The notes: generated by a model from the sequence alone, not told the origin. Numbered from the stretch's first letter, positions 18,566 to 28,023 are shown. The stretch: 64,000 nucleotides of DNA from Actinacidiphila guanduensis (GCF_900103985.1 NZ_FNIE01000001.1:510466-574465), one strand, 5' to 3'. A program made the numbers and translations.

Positions 18566-20755
18566 GTGACCGGCAACCCCCCACCCCTCGCCCCTCCGAT
18601 CTCCCCCCATACCCCGGCGTTCCGCCGCTTCCCGCGCACCCTCGCCATGGCCTGCGTGGCGGCGCTGGTCGCGGCGCTCGCGCTGATCGCCGCCCAGTCC
18701 CCCGCGCGAGCGGCGGGCACCCTGCTCTCCCAGGGCAAGCAGGCGACCGCCTCCTCGACCGAGAACGCGGGCACCCCCGCCTCCGCGGCCGTGGACGGCG
18801 ACCCCGGCACCCGCTGGTCCTCGGCCGCCTCCGACCCGCAGTGGCTCCGGGTCGACCTCGGCGCCACCGCCCAGCTCGACCACGTGGTCCTGACGTGGGA
18901 GACCGCGTACGCCAAGGCGTACCAGATCCAGACCTCGGCGGACGGCACGAACTGGACCACCGCCTACTCCACCGCGAACGGCGCCGGCGGCACGGAGACG
19001 GTCACCGTAAACGGTTCCGGGCGCTATGTCCGGCTCTACACGACGCAGCGGGCCACCCAGTGGGGTGTATCCCTGTGGGAGTTCCAGGTCTACGGCACCA
19101 CCGGCACCGGCACCTCGGCCTGCTCGACGACGAACGCCGCGCTCAACAAGCCGGCCACCGCCTCATCGGTCCAGGACGCCTTCGCCGCGAGCGCGGCGGT
19201 GGACGGCAGCACCGGCACCCGGTGGTCCTCGGCCGCCTCGGACCCGCAGTGGCTCCAGGTCGACCTCGGCTCCACGCAGAACATCTGCGGGGTCCAGCTG
19301 GACTGGGAGACCGCCTACGGCAAGGCGTACCAGATCCAGACCTCGACCGACGGCACCAACTGGACCACCGCCTACTCCACCGCGAACGGCCCCGGCGGCA
19401 CCGAACTGATCACCCTGACCGGCACCGGCCGCTACGTGCGGATGTACGGCACCCAGCGGGCCACCCAGTGGGGCTACTCGCTGTGGGAGTTCGAGGTGTT
19501 CACCGGCGGCAGCGGGTCCACGGGCGGTACGGGCGGCGGCACCGGGGGGACGGGCGGTACAGGCGGCAGCGGGGGCACGACCCCGCCCGGCTCCGTGCTG
19601 CTCTCCTACAACAAGCCCGCCACCGCCTCCACCTCCCAGGACGACGCCAACTGCCCGGGCTGCACCCCGGCCAAGGCGTTCGACCACGACCCGGCCACCC
19701 GCTGGGCCACCAGCGACGTCAACGGCTGGGTGGACCCGGGCTGGATCCAGGTGGACCTGGGCGCGACCGCGCACATCACCCAGGTGGTCCTGCAGTGGGA
19801 CCCGGCGTACGCCACCGCGTACCAGATCCAGACCTCGCCGGACGGCAGCAACTGGACGAGCATCTACTCCACGACCACCGGCAAGGGCTTCAAGGAGACC
19901 CTGAACGTCGACGGCACGGGCCGCTACGTGCGGATGTACGGCACCGCCCGCAGCAACGGCTACGGCTACTCCCTGTGGACCTTCGACGTCTACGGCACCG
20001 GCGGCAACCCCACCGCCCCGCCGGCCGACCCGCCGAACCCGGGCAACCCCGAGCACATCGTCTTCGACGACGAGTTCAACGGCGCCGCGGGCACCGAGCC
20101 GGACAGCTCCAAGTGGAGCCAGGACCCCGGCAACGGGCAGAACGGCGAGTTGGAGACGTACACGAACGGCGACAACACCAAGATGGACGGCAACGGCAAC
20201 CTGGTGATCGAGGCGGACAAGACGGCCACCGGCTACACCTCGGGCCGGATCAACACCTCCGACCACTTCAACTTCACCTACGGCCATGTCGAGGCGCGGA
20301 TCAAGGTGTCCGGCACGCAGGGCCTGTGGCCGGCGTTCTGGCTGCTCGGCTCGAACTTCAAGACGGGCACGCCGTGGCCCAACTGCGGTGAGATCGACAT
20401 CATGGAGCACGTCGGCAAGGTCCCCAACGCGGTGTACTCCACGATCCACGCCCCGGCCTACTACGGCGGCAACGGCTACGGCTCGCCCTACACGATCGGC
20501 GGCGACTTCGCCTCGGACTTCCACACCTACGCGCTGGACTGGGACTCCAGCCACATGACGTTCTCGGTGGACGGCAACGCCTTCTTCACCGTGGACCGGG
20601 CCAACCTGGAGCAAACCAAGGGCCCGTGGGTGTACGACCACCCGTTCTACATCATCCTCAACAACGCGGTGGGCGGTGACTGGCCCGGGGCTCCGGACGG
20701 CACCTCCGTCTTCCCGCAGAAGATGCTCGTCGACTACGTGCGCGTCTCGCAGTAG
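18566..20755 (+). CDS. Secreted GH16 endo-beta-1,3-glucanase with three F5/8 discoidin domains
   Basis: 729 residues. A signal peptide ends near ARA-AGTLL (about 50). Discoidin domains lie at about 50-185, 195-325 and 345-475; a Gly/Thr/Ser linker precedes the third. The catalytic GH16 jelly roll is about 495-729. GEIDIMEH carries E609 (nucleophile), D611 and E614 (acid/base), the laminarinase-type E-x-D-x-x-E motif, and LWPAFWLLG marks the substrate cleft. It should cleave beta-1,3-glucan outside the cell, with the discoidin domains as carbohydrate anchors. GTG is chosen because AGGAG lies five bases upstream; an earlier in-frame TTG lacks such a site. A promoter and LacI-type operator precede it. 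Confidence 0.9.
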   Translation: MTGNPPPLAPPISPHTPAFRRFPRTLAMACVAALVAALALIAAQSPARAAGTLLSQGKQATASSTENAGTPASAAVDGDPGTRWSSAASDPQWLRVDLGATAQLDHVVLTWETAYAKAYQIQTSADGTNWTTAYSTANGAGGTETVTVNGSGRYVRLYTTQRATQWGVSLWEFQVYGTTGTGTSACSTTNAALNKPATASSVQDAFAASAAVDGSTGTRWSSAASDPQWLQVDLGSTQNICGVQLDWETAYGKAYQIQTSTDGTNWTTAYSTANGPGGTELITLTGTGRYVRMYGTQRATQWGYSLWEFEVFTGGSGSTGGTGGGTGGTGGTGGSGGTTPPGSVLLSYNKPATASTSQDDANCPGCTPAKAFDHDPATRWATSDVNGWVDPGWIQVDLGATAHITQVVLQWDPAYATAYQIQTSPDGSNWTSIYSTTTGKGFKETLNVDGTGRYVRMYGTARSNGYGYSLWTFDVYGTGGNPTAPPADPPNPGNPEHIVFDDEFNGAAGTEPDSSKWSQDPGNGQNGELETYTNGDNTKMDGNGNLVIEADKTATGYTSGRINTSDHFNFTYGHVEARIKVSGTQGLWPAFWLLGSNFKTGTPWPNCGEIDIMEHVGKVPNAVYSTIHAPAYYGGNGYGSPYTIGGDFASDFHTYALDWDSSHMTFSVDGNAFFTVDRANLEQTKGPWVYDHPFYIILNNAVGGDWPGAPDGTSVFPQKMLVDYVRVSQ

Positions 20756-20766
20756 CGCGGCATCCC

Positions 20767-20808
20767 GGCGGGGCGGCAGCGCCGGTCACGGCCCTGACCC
20801 GCCCCGCC
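20767..20808 (+). terminator. Terminator and stacked inverted repeats between GH16 and GH3
   Basis: GGCGGGGCGG (20767-20776) and CCGCCCCGCC (20799-20808) form a perfect 10-bp stem after the GH16 stop. Two more inverted repeats follow before the GH3 start: GATGCCCGGG/CCCGGGCATC (20824-20858) and CGGCGGCCCGC/GCGGGCCGCCG just after it. Confidence 0.6.
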
Positions 20809-20911
20809 ATTGATCGTCAGCGCGATGCCCGGGTCCCCGCCGCGGAGGCCCGGGCATCCGTCCCCCCACCGGCGGCCCGCAGCGGGCCGCCGCCGAACAG
20901 AGGCGACCCGT

Positions 20912-23900
20912 ATGTCCCTTGCCCTCTCCGCACCCCCACCCGCTCCCCCGCCCCGGGCCCGCCGGCCGCGGCCCGCCCGCGCCCGCCTGGCCGCGCTCGT
21001 CGGCTTCGTCCTGGTGGCCGCCCTCGCCCTGGTGGCCACCCCGCGCACCGCCCGCGCCGCCGACCCCGTCCTGCTCTCGCAGGGCAGGCCCGCCACGGCC
21101 TCCTCGACCGAGAACGCCGGCACCCCGGCCTCGGCCGCCGTGGACGGCGACCCCGGCACCCGCTGGTCCAGCGCCTTCTCCGACCCGCAGTGGCTCCAGG
21201 TCGACCTCGGCTCCTCGCAGCCGGTCAGCAAGGTCGTGCTCACCTGGGAGACCGCCGCCGCGAAGTCCTTCCGGATCCAGGTCTCCGACAACGGCAGCAC
21301 CTGGACGGACATCTACTCCACCACGGCCGGCACCGGCGGCACCCAGACCCTCACCGTCTCCGGCACCGGCCGCTACGTGCGGATGTACGGCACCGCCCGC
21401 ACCAGCGCCTACGGCTACTCGCTGTGGGAGTTCCAGGTCTACGGCGGCTCGGGCGGCACCCCGCCGGCCGGCTGCGGCAACTCCGGCGCGGCGACCGGGC
21501 ATCCGGCCACCGCCTCCTCCACCGAGAACGCCGGCACGCCCGCCTCGGCCGCCTTCGACGGCAACCTGGGCACCCGCTGGTCCTCGGCCGCCGCCGACCC
21601 GCAGTGGGTCCAGGTGGACCTCGGCTCCGCGCAGGACATCTGCGGGGTGCAGTTGAACTGGGAGACCGCCTACGCTACCGCGTACCAGATCCAGGTCTCC
21701 GCGAACGGCTCCTCGTGGACGACGGTGTACTCCACCACCACGGGCGCCGGCGGCACCGAGACGCCCACCTTCACCGCCAACGGCCGCTACGTGCGCATGT
21801 ACGGCACCCAGCGCGCCACCCAATGGGGCTACTCGCTCTGGGAGTTCGCGGTGCTCACCCCCGGCGGCGGCACCACCCCGCCCGGCGGCGGCAACGGCGA
21901 CTGCCCCTGGGTGGGTTCGACCGCGCCGATCGCCGACCGCGTCGCGCAACTGCTGGCGCAGATGACGCAGGACCAGAAGATCCAGATGCTGCACGGCAAC
22001 GGCGCCAGCTCGCCGTACATCGGCAACACCGACGCCATCCCGTCGCTGTGCATCCCGGCGATGGGCTTCCACGACGGCCCGAGCGGCGTCGGCGACGGCT
22101 TCGGCGGCGTCACCCAGCTGCCCTCCGCGGTCTCCTCGGCCGCGACCTGGGACACCGCGCTGCAGAAGAGCTACGGCACCGTGGCGGGCGCGGAGTTCGC
22201 CGGCAAGGGCGTGGACGTGGCGCTGGGCCCGACGATGAACATCGTCCGCGACCCGCGCTGGGGCCGGGCGTTCGAGACGTACAGCGAAGACCCGTACCTG
22301 GCCGCGCAGATGGCGACCGCGAGCATCCAGGGGCTGCAGAGCCAGGGCGTGATGGCGCAGGCCAAGCACGTGGCGGTCTACAACCAGGAGACCAACCGCA
22401 ACGGGCCTGCCGACAACGCGATCGTCGACCAGCGCACCCTGCACGAGATCTACCTGCCGGCCTTCCAGGCGGCGGTGAGCAAGGGCGCCTCGGCGTCGGT
22501 GATGTGCGCGTACTCCACCGTCAACGGGGTGTACGCGTGCCAGAACGCCGACCTGCTCAACAAGGGTCTCTACCAGGAGGCGGGCTTCGGCGGCTTCGTC
22601 ACCAGCGACTGGGGCGGGGCGCACTCCACGGTGGACGCGGCCAACAACGGCATGACCGTGGAGATGCCCGGCGGCTACTTCTTCGCCGACTTCCTGCGCC
22701 AGGCGCTCGCCAACGGGCAGGTGAGCCAGCAGCAGTTGAACACGATGGTCTCGCGGGTGATCACCCAGATGTTCGCCTTCGGGCTCTTCGAGAAGCACAA
22801 GACCGGTGACCGCAACACAGTGGTGACCACCGCGGCCCACCAGGCGACGGCCCGCCAAGTCGCCGAGCAGGGCAGCGTATTGCTGAAGAACAGCGGCATC
22901 CTGCCGCTGTCCACGGCGACCACCAAGTCCATCGCGGTGATCGGCCCGGACGGCGGCGCCGGGGTGCGCAGCGTCGGCGGCGGCAGTGCCACGGCGACGA
23001 GTTCGGGCACGGTCGCGCCGATCAACGCGCTGCAGACGCGTGTTGCGGGCACCGGCACCACCGTGACGTACAACGACGGCACGGACGTCAACGCCGCGGT
23101 GAACGCGGCCAAGGCGGCCAACGTCGCGGTGGTGTGCGTGGGTTACGGCGAGAACGAGGGCACCGACCTCACCTCGATCGACCTGCCCTCCGCCCAGAAC
23201 CAGCTCGTCCAGCAGGTGGCCGCGGCCAACCCGAACACGATCGTGGTGCTCAACACCGGCTCCGCGGTGACCATGCCGTGGCTCGGCCAGGTCAAGGGCG
23301 TGCTGGAGGAGTGGTACGCCGGGCAGGAGGTCGGCGACTCGCTGGCCGCGCTGCTCTTCGGCGACGTCAACCCGTCGGGCAAGCTGCCGGTCACCTTCCC
23401 GGCGAGCCTCAACGACGTGCCGGCCCACACGGCCGCGCAGTGGCCCGGCGACAACAGCGGCGTGCAGTACAGCGAGGGCCTGGACGTGGGGTACCGCTGG
23501 TACGACGCGAAGAACATCACCCCGCTCTTCCCGTTCGGCTACGGCCTGTCGTACACGTCCTTCTCCTTCTCCAACCTGCACGTGGGGGCGCTGGACGGCA
23601 GCGGGAACGCGACGGTGACCGCCACGGTCACCAACACCGGCAGCCGCGAGGGGGCGGAGGTGGCCCAGCTGTACGTGGGCGACCCGGCGTCCACGGGCGA
23701 ACCGGCCAGGCAGCTCAAGGGGTTCCAGCGGGTGGACCTGCAGCCGGGGGCGAGCGCGACGGTCTCCTTCCCGCTGACCGCGCACGACCTGGCGTACTGG
23801 AACACCTCGTCGGGCGCGTGGACCACGGCGGCCGGCGCCTACCAGATCTCGGTGGGCGACTCCTCGCGCAACCTGCCGCTGAGCGGGACGCTGAACGTGG

Positions 23901-24199
23901 CGACCGCGATGTCGGCGAAGACGGTCGGGCAGGCGGTGAACGGCTCCGCCCGGGTCACGATCGCCAACCCGCACGGCATGAGCGGCCCTTCGGGCACGGA
24001 GGTCCGCCTCGCAGTGACGGCGTCGTCCTCGGCGCCGGTGACGTTCACGGCGAAGGGCCTGCCGGCCGGCCTCACGATGAGCGCGGCCGGGGTCATCTCG
24101 GGCACCCCCTCGGTGAGGGGCACAACAACCGTGACCGTGACGGCGTCGGACGGGAAGGGGGCGAGTGATACGGCGAGCTTTGTGTGGACGGTGACGTGA
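20912..24199 (+). CDS. Secreted GH3 beta-glucosidase with two F5/8 discoidin domains
   Basis: 1095 residues. A signal peptide (cleavage near ARA-ADPVLL, about 50) precedes discoidin domains at about 50-185 and 190-320. The GH3 N-domain starts about 330; the nucleophile is D566 in VTSDWGG. KHVAVYNQE and the GPTMNIVRDPRWGRAFETYSEDP signature are also present. The (alpha/beta)6 domain, an Fn3-like domain (about 870-1000) and a C-terminal putative Ig domain (GLPAGLTMSAAGVISGTP) follow. It should release glucose from the ends of beta-glucan oligosaccharides made by the neighbouring GH16 enzyme. ATG (MSLALSAPP) has AGAGGCGA upstream. Confidence 0.9.
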   Translation: MSLALSAPPPAPPPRARRPRPARARLAALVGFVLVAALALVATPRTARAADPVLLSQGRPATASSTENAGTPASAAVDGDPGTRWSSAFSDPQWLQVDLGSSQPVSKVVLTWETAAAKSFRIQVSDNGSTWTDIYSTTAGTGGTQTLTVSGTGRYVRMYGTARTSAYGYSLWEFQVYGGSGGTPPAGCGNSGAATGHPATASSTENAGTPASAAFDGNLGTRWSSAAADPQWVQVDLGSAQDICGVQLNWETAYATAYQIQVSANGSSWTTVYSTTTGAGGTETPTFTANGRYVRMYGTQRATQWGYSLWEFAVLTPGGGTTPPGGGNGDCPWVGSTAPIADRVAQLLAQMTQDQKIQMLHGNGASSPYIGNTDAIPSLCIPAMGFHDGPSGVGDGFGGVTQLPSAVSSAATWDTALQKSYGTVAGAEFAGKGVDVALGPTMNIVRDPRWGRAFETYSEDPYLAAQMATASIQGLQSQGVMAQAKHVAVYNQETNRNGPADNAIVDQRTLHEIYLPAFQAAVSKGASASVMCAYSTVNGVYACQNADLLNKGLYQEAGFGGFVTSDWGGAHSTVDAANNGMTVEMPGGYFFADFLRQALANGQVSQQQLNTMVSRVITQMFAFGLFEKHKTGDRNTVVTTAAHQATARQVAEQGSVLLKNSGILPLSTATTKSIAVIGPDGGAGVRSVGGGSATATSSGTVAPINALQTRVAGTGTTVTYNDGTDVNAAVNAAKAANVAVVCVGYGENEGTDLTSIDLPSAQNQLVQQVAAANPNTIVVLNTGSAVTMPWLGQVKGVLEEWYAGQEVGDSLAALLFGDVNPSGKLPVTFPASLNDVPAHTAAQWPGDNSGVQYSEGLDVGYRWYDAKNITPLFPFGYGLSYTSFSFSNLHVGALDGSGNATVTATVTNTGSREGAEVAQLYVGDPASTGEPARQLKGFQRVDLQPGASATVSFPLTAHDLAYWNTSSGAWTTAAGAYQISVGDSSRNLPLSGTLNVATAMSAKTVGQAVNGSARVTIANPHGMSGPSGTEVRLAVTASSSAPVTFTAKGLPAGLTMSAAGVISGTPSVRGTTTVTVTASDGKGASDTASFVWTVT

Positions 24200-24581
24200 G
24201 GCAGGTTCTTTTCGGGGGGTGGAGCGTTGCTCGCGGTTCGGGCGCGTGAACGTGTGCGTGCGTAGGCACGTTCGCGTAGCGGCGTATGAGCACGTGAGCA
24301 GGTGAGCACGTGGGTTGTGCGGGTCGGCGAGGGTCGGCCCGCACAGTGCGTTGTGCGGGGGCGGGGTTGGTCGTGAGGCGGGGGCGGCCGTGAGGTAGAG
24401 GGCGGTGGTGAAGTGAGGCCGGTTGTCACGCGGGGGCTGATTGCCGGGTTGCGGACTGGTTGTCAGGCGCGCAGCGGACCGTCGGGCGCGGTTGTCAGGG
24501 TCCCGTCACGACCGTAGAGTGACGCGCGTAGCTTCCGGCACCACCGCACCGTCCGGCCCACCCTCACCCCCTGGACGTGAC
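24200..24581. other. Intergenic gap with a weak terminator
   Basis: No gene is seen. TGTGCGGG (24316-24323) and CCCGCACA (24338-24345) form an 8-bp stem that may end the GH3 transcript. The rest is low-complexity G/T-rich sequence with repeated CACGTGAGCA-like words. Confidence 0.5.
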
Positions 24582-24899
24582 ATGACGCGACGCCGTCGTA
24601 CGCTCACCGCCGCCTGCCTGCTCGCCCTGCCGCTGGCCGGCGCACTGCTGCCCTCCGCCGAGGCGGCCGTGCCGCCCGAGCACGCCATCGTGATCTGCCA
24701 GAGCGCGAGTTTCTACGCCAACTACGACAGCGCGAGTGGCCCGGTGGGCCTGAAGCGAGTTCTCGGTTACGGCGACAAGATCGGCCACACACCGGGCTCG
24801 CACCCGGTCTACAACGGCTGGGCGGCCACCTTCGACTACGGCCCCAACGACTGGGGCTACCTCAGGATCGAGTGCATCGGCGGCTACGACTCGTGGTGA
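24582..24899 (+). CDS. Small secreted SH3-like protein
   Basis: 105 residues. A twin-arginine-like basic N-terminus (MTRRRRTLTAACLLALPLAGALL) and signal peptide end near AEA-AVPPEH. The mature ~75 residues contain two cysteines, in IVICQS and RIECIGG, one near each end, which could form a closing disulphide. The pattern resembles bacterial SH3 domains that bind peptidoglycan or other wall polymers. The upstream ribosome site is weak. It lies about 50 bp before a second small SH3-like gene and may be co-transcribed with it. Function not known. Confidence 0.68.
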   Translation: MTRRRRTLTAACLLALPLAGALLPSAEAAVPPEHAIVICQSASFYANYDSASGPVGLKRVLGYGDKIGHTPGSHPVYNGWAATFDYGPNDWGYLRIECIGGYDSW

Positions 24900-24952
24900 G
24901 CCGCGACCTCCCCCGACCGTCCCCGTCCGCCCCGCACCTGGGAGTCCCGCCC

Positions 24953-25246
24953 ATGCCCGCACGGCACCGTACCCTCGCCCTGTCCGCAGCAGCCGCCCTC
25001 CTCTCCGCGGCAGCGGCCCTCGCGGTCCCCGCCTCGGCCTCGGCGGCCGACGGCACCGTGGGCACCCGCGAAACCGTCTGCGCCCAGGACCTCTACGTCC
25101 GCACGGCCCCCTTGGGCGCCTGGACCGGCACCCTTTACCAGGGCCAGACCTTCCTCGTCGAGCAGCTCGACGGCTCCTGGGTCTACGGCTTCGCCTACGG
25201 CGACATCAACCGCCATGGCTGGGTCCAGAACGGCTGGTTCTGCTGA
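24953..25246 (+). CDS. Small secreted SH3-domain protein
   Basis: 97 residues. The signal peptide ends near ASA-ADGT (about 33). The mature part TVCAQDLYVRTAPLG..LYQGQTFLVEQ..GWVQNGWFC is a recognisable bacterial SH3 fold with cysteines at both ends, probably disulphide-bonded. Such small secreted SH3 proteins are common in Streptomyces and are thought to bind the cell wall; no enzymatic domain is attached. GGGAG lies eight bases before the ATG. It is paired with the gene at 24582. Confidence 0.78.
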   Translation: MPARHRTLALSAAAALLSAAAALAVPASASAADGTVGTRETVCAQDLYVRTAPLGAWTGTLYQGQTFLVEQLDGSWVYGFAYGDINRHGWVQNGWFC

Positions 25247-25342
25247 GCCGCCTTTCGGCCCGCCCCAAGGCTGGTCCACCACCCGGCTTCTGCGGCAGGG
25301 CCCAGGTCCCCGTCGGGGATACGGTCGTCCCCCGCTGCGGGT

Positions 25343-27127
25343 TCAGCGGGGTGTACGTACGGCGAGGAGAGCGACGTCGTCGTGGCCTGTGGGGCGGGCT
25401 CGCTGCAGGAGTTGGTCGGTGAACGAGGCGAGCGGGCGGTGCGCGAGCGCTGCGGCATGCTGCCGAAGACGCTCCATCCCGTCGTCGAGGGAGGAGCCCG
25501 GGGCCTCGATGAGACCGTCGGTGTACAGGACCAGGGTGGAACCCGGCGGGAGCTGCGCGGTGGCGTCGGGACGGGTCGTGTGCCGCTGCAGGCCGGTGCC
25601 CAGCAGGAGGCCGTGCCCGTCGGTGAGGTAGCCGGCCAGGCCGTCCCGGGTGACCAGCAGCGGCGGGGGGTGGCCGGCGTTCGTCCAGGTGAGTTCCCAC
25701 CCGCTGTCGGCGGTCCGGGCCAGCCGGGCGAAGACCAGCGTGGCCATGGTGACGTCGGTGAGGGGCTGGATCGCCTCGTCCAGGTGTTCCACGACCCGGC
25801 TCGCGGGGCGCTGCTGCGACCAGGCGTAGGCGCGCAGGATGTTCCGCATCTGGGCCATGCCGGCGGCCGCCTCCAGGTCGTGCCCGACGACGTCCCCGAT
25901 GGCCAGGGCGATCGCACCGTCCGGCAGGGTGAAGGCGTCGTACCAGTCCCCGCCGACCTGCGAGGCGTCGGGTGCGGGCAGGTAGCGGACGGTCATCTCC
26001 AGCTCCCGCACCTGGGGCATCTGCGGCAGGAGGTGCTTCTGCATGGTCTCCGCCACCGCGCGCTGGCGCTGATAGAGGCGGGCGTTGTCCAGCGCCAGCG
26101 CGGCACGGCGGGCGATGTCCTCGAACAGCGGAATGTCGGCGTCGGTGTAGTCACCCGGCGTGGTGGAGCGGCCCAGGGTCAGGGCCCCCAGGACGTCACG
26201 TGCGCCGCGCAGCGGCACGATGGCCGCCGAATGGATGCCGGTGGCCTTGAACAGTCTGCGCTGTTCCACCGCGATCCCGGAGTCGGGCGCACCGCGGTAG
26301 GTCTCGGGCCCGGCCAGCGTGGAGGTGACCCCGCGCAATGCCCGCGACAACGGCATCGGCGACTCCTCCGGGACCGGCGGCATCGGCCCTTCGAGGTCGC
26401 TGCGGTGCTTCACCGCCGTACCGTCGGCCCGGACCACTGCCTTGCGCCACACTTCGTCCCGCTCCACGATCAGGTCGACGACCACCCAGTCCGCCAGCCT
26501 GGGCAGGAGGAGATCCGTGAGCCGCCGCACCGCCTCGTCGGCGTCGAGGGTGGTGGTCAGCCGTGTGGTGGTCTCGGCCAGCAGGGCCAGGCGCTCCACC
26601 TCCGTCAGCGGCACAGCGGGGCGGCCGGCGGTGCGTACCGCCGGCGCCGAGGGATCAGGGGAGTGAAAGATGACGAGCGTGCCGGCCTCCCGGCCGCCGA
26701 GCTCGTACGGAGTGATGAGCCACGACACGGGAATGACGGAGCCGTCGCCGTGAGCGAAGAACTCCCGGTCGCCCTGGGCGGCTCGTCCGCCGTGGAACGC
26801 CTGGCGCATCCCGCACTGCGCCGCGGCCAGCGGCTGACCGTGTGCCCCACGGTGCAGCAATTCGTGCGCGTCCTCCCCGATCAGGTCCTCCGCGCTCCTG
26901 CCCAGCAGACGAAGCGCGGCCCCGTTCACCGCCAGTATCCGGCCCGCCTTGTCCACCACATAAGCGCCACTGCCGATGAACTCCAGCGCACTCGCCGCAG
27001 GCCCCAACGACGCGTCCCCGGCCTGCACGGAGTCCGCTCTGTGTCCCTGCTCCGGCACTGGCGCCGCCTCCTCTAGCCGTACGTTCCCCCTCCGATCCTC
27101 CCTCAGCCCGACATGTGGCGCGCTCAC
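25343..27127 (-). CDS. PAS-GAF-PP2C (SpoIIE-type) serine phosphatase
   Basis: 594 residues. A PAS domain (about 45-155; YVVDKAGRILAVNGAALRLLGRSAEDLIGEDA), a GAF domain (about 180-340) and a C-terminal SpoIIE/RsbU PP2C phosphatase domain (about 365-590) are visible. The phosphatase has GGDWYDAF, GDVVGHDLEAA, LVLYTDGLIE and GHDDVALLAV with the metal-binding aspartates present. Such proteins dephosphorylate anti-sigma-factor antagonists in the cytosol, linking a sensed signal to an alternative sigma factor. No histidine-kinase-like domain is fused. The start is a GTG and is the least certain part. Confidence 0.9.
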   Translation of the reverse strand: MSAPHVGLREDRRGNVRLEEAAPVPEQGHRADSVQAGDASLGPAASALEFIGSGAYVVDKAGRILAVNGAALRLLGRSAEDLIGEDAHELLHRGAHGQPLAAAQCGMRQAFHGGRAAQGDREFFAHGDGSVIPVSWLITPYELGGREAGTLVIFHSPDPSAPAVRTAGRPAVPLTEVERLALLAETTTRLTTTLDADEAVRRLTDLLLPRLADWVVVDLIVERDEVWRKAVVRADGTAVKHRSDLEGPMPPVPEESPMPLSRALRGVTSTLAGPETYRGAPDSGIAVEQRRLFKATGIHSAAIVPLRGARDVLGALTLGRSTTPGDYTDADIPLFEDIARRAALALDNARLYQRQRAVAETMQKHLLPQMPQVRELEMTVRYLPAPDASQVGGDWYDAFTLPDGAIALAIGDVVGHDLEAAAGMAQMRNILRAYAWSQQRPASRVVEHLDEAIQPLTDVTMATLVFARLARTADSGWELTWTNAGHPPPLLVTRDGLAGYLTDGHGLLLGTGLQRHTTRPDATAQLPPGSTLVLYTDGLIEAPGSSLDDGMERLRQHAAALAHRPLASFTDQLLQRARPTGHDDVALLAVRTPR

Positions 27128-27213
27128 GCCTGCCCCGCAGGGTCGGTCAATGTCGCCGGTCCACGGCCGCGGGGCCGGTTCCGCATCTGCCGGTCCGGGG
27201 TGACGTCACGGTG

Positions 27214-28023
27214 TCACAGCAGGGCGGCGTGGTCGCCGACGGCGACCCTCCCGCCCTGGACGACCTGGGCGTACGCGCCCAGGCACGGGCGGGGCCCCAG
27301 CCCGGGCACGGCGACCCGGTTGCCGTCCAGCAGAGCGCGGACGGCGTGGGGGCTGCGCGGCAAGGAACCGTGAGCAAGCGTGGGCACCGCGCAGCGAGGG
27401 GTCGGGAATACGACGCGCAGGACGGCCGTCCCGATGGAGATCTCCCGGCCCACCCATGCGTTCTCCGCGAAGGGCGAGGTCCCCGGAAGGTCCAGCACCA
27501 CGTTCGGCCGGTACCGGACGGCCTCGACACCGATGTGCCCGAGCGTGGCGGTGGTGATCAGGTGCACCGGGGAATGGTCGACAAACGTGGCGCCGCGGCT
27601 TCCCAGACCTATGTCGACGCTCTCGTAGGGCACTTCGGCATCCTCGCCGGCTTCGAGGACGGCCTCGGGATCGGGACGGTCGACCGTGGCGCGCTCCGGA
27701 CGGACGGTGGTGACCTTGACGTCCTGTTCGAGCCAGGCCGACAGCATCCCGTCCAGCCCGGGATCACCGACGCGCACGCCCTCCCCGCCGGGGAAGGTGA
27801 CGGTGGGCGCCCCGTCGTTCCAGCGCGCGCCGAGGGCCAGGAGCCCCCGCCACAGCTTGGGGTGCTTCGCCGATGCGACATGGTGCGTCGAGGTGCTGAC
27901 GACCGCCACCGTGCGGTCGCCCTCCACCCCGTCCACGGTCAGCAGCGCGCTGCCGGTGTCCTCGCCGAGCATCGACTTCACCGGATAGCGGCGCAGCGTC
28001 GTGAGGGTTCCTGTCGCGGTCAT
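27214..28023 (-). CDS. MOSC domain protein (molybdenum cofactor sulfurase C-terminal family)
   Basis: 269 residues. An N-terminal MOSC beta-barrel region (LTTLRRYPVKSMLGEDTGSALLTVDGVEGDR) precedes the MOSC domain, which has the conserved cysteine in FPTPRCAVPTLAHG (about residue 215). Family members handle sulfur on the molybdenum cofactor or reduce N-hydroxylated compounds (YcbX/mARC-like). No ferredoxin domain is fused. ATG at 28023. The two genes to the left (phosphatase) and right (STAND) share its strand, but the spacing does not force an operon. Confidence 0.85.
   Translation of the reverse strand: MTATGTLTTLRRYPVKSMLGEDTGSALLTVDGVEGDRTVAVVSTSTHHVASAKHPKLWRGLLALGARWNDGAPTVTFPGGEGVRVGDPGLDGMLSAWLEQDVKVTTVRPERATVDRPDPEAVLEAGEDAEVPYESVDIGLGSRGATFVDHSPVHLITTATLGHIGVEAVRYRPNVVLDLPGTSPFAENAWVGREISIGTAVLRVVFPTPRCAVPTLAHGSLPRSPHAVRALLDGNRVAVPGLGPRPCLGAYAQVVQGGRVAVGDHAALL

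Noticed and set aside
20786-23974. A 1062-codon minus-strand frame opposite the GH3 gene
   Set aside because: Same reason: repetitive Arg/Gly/Val composition mirrors the coding strand's repeated discoidin and GH3 codons.
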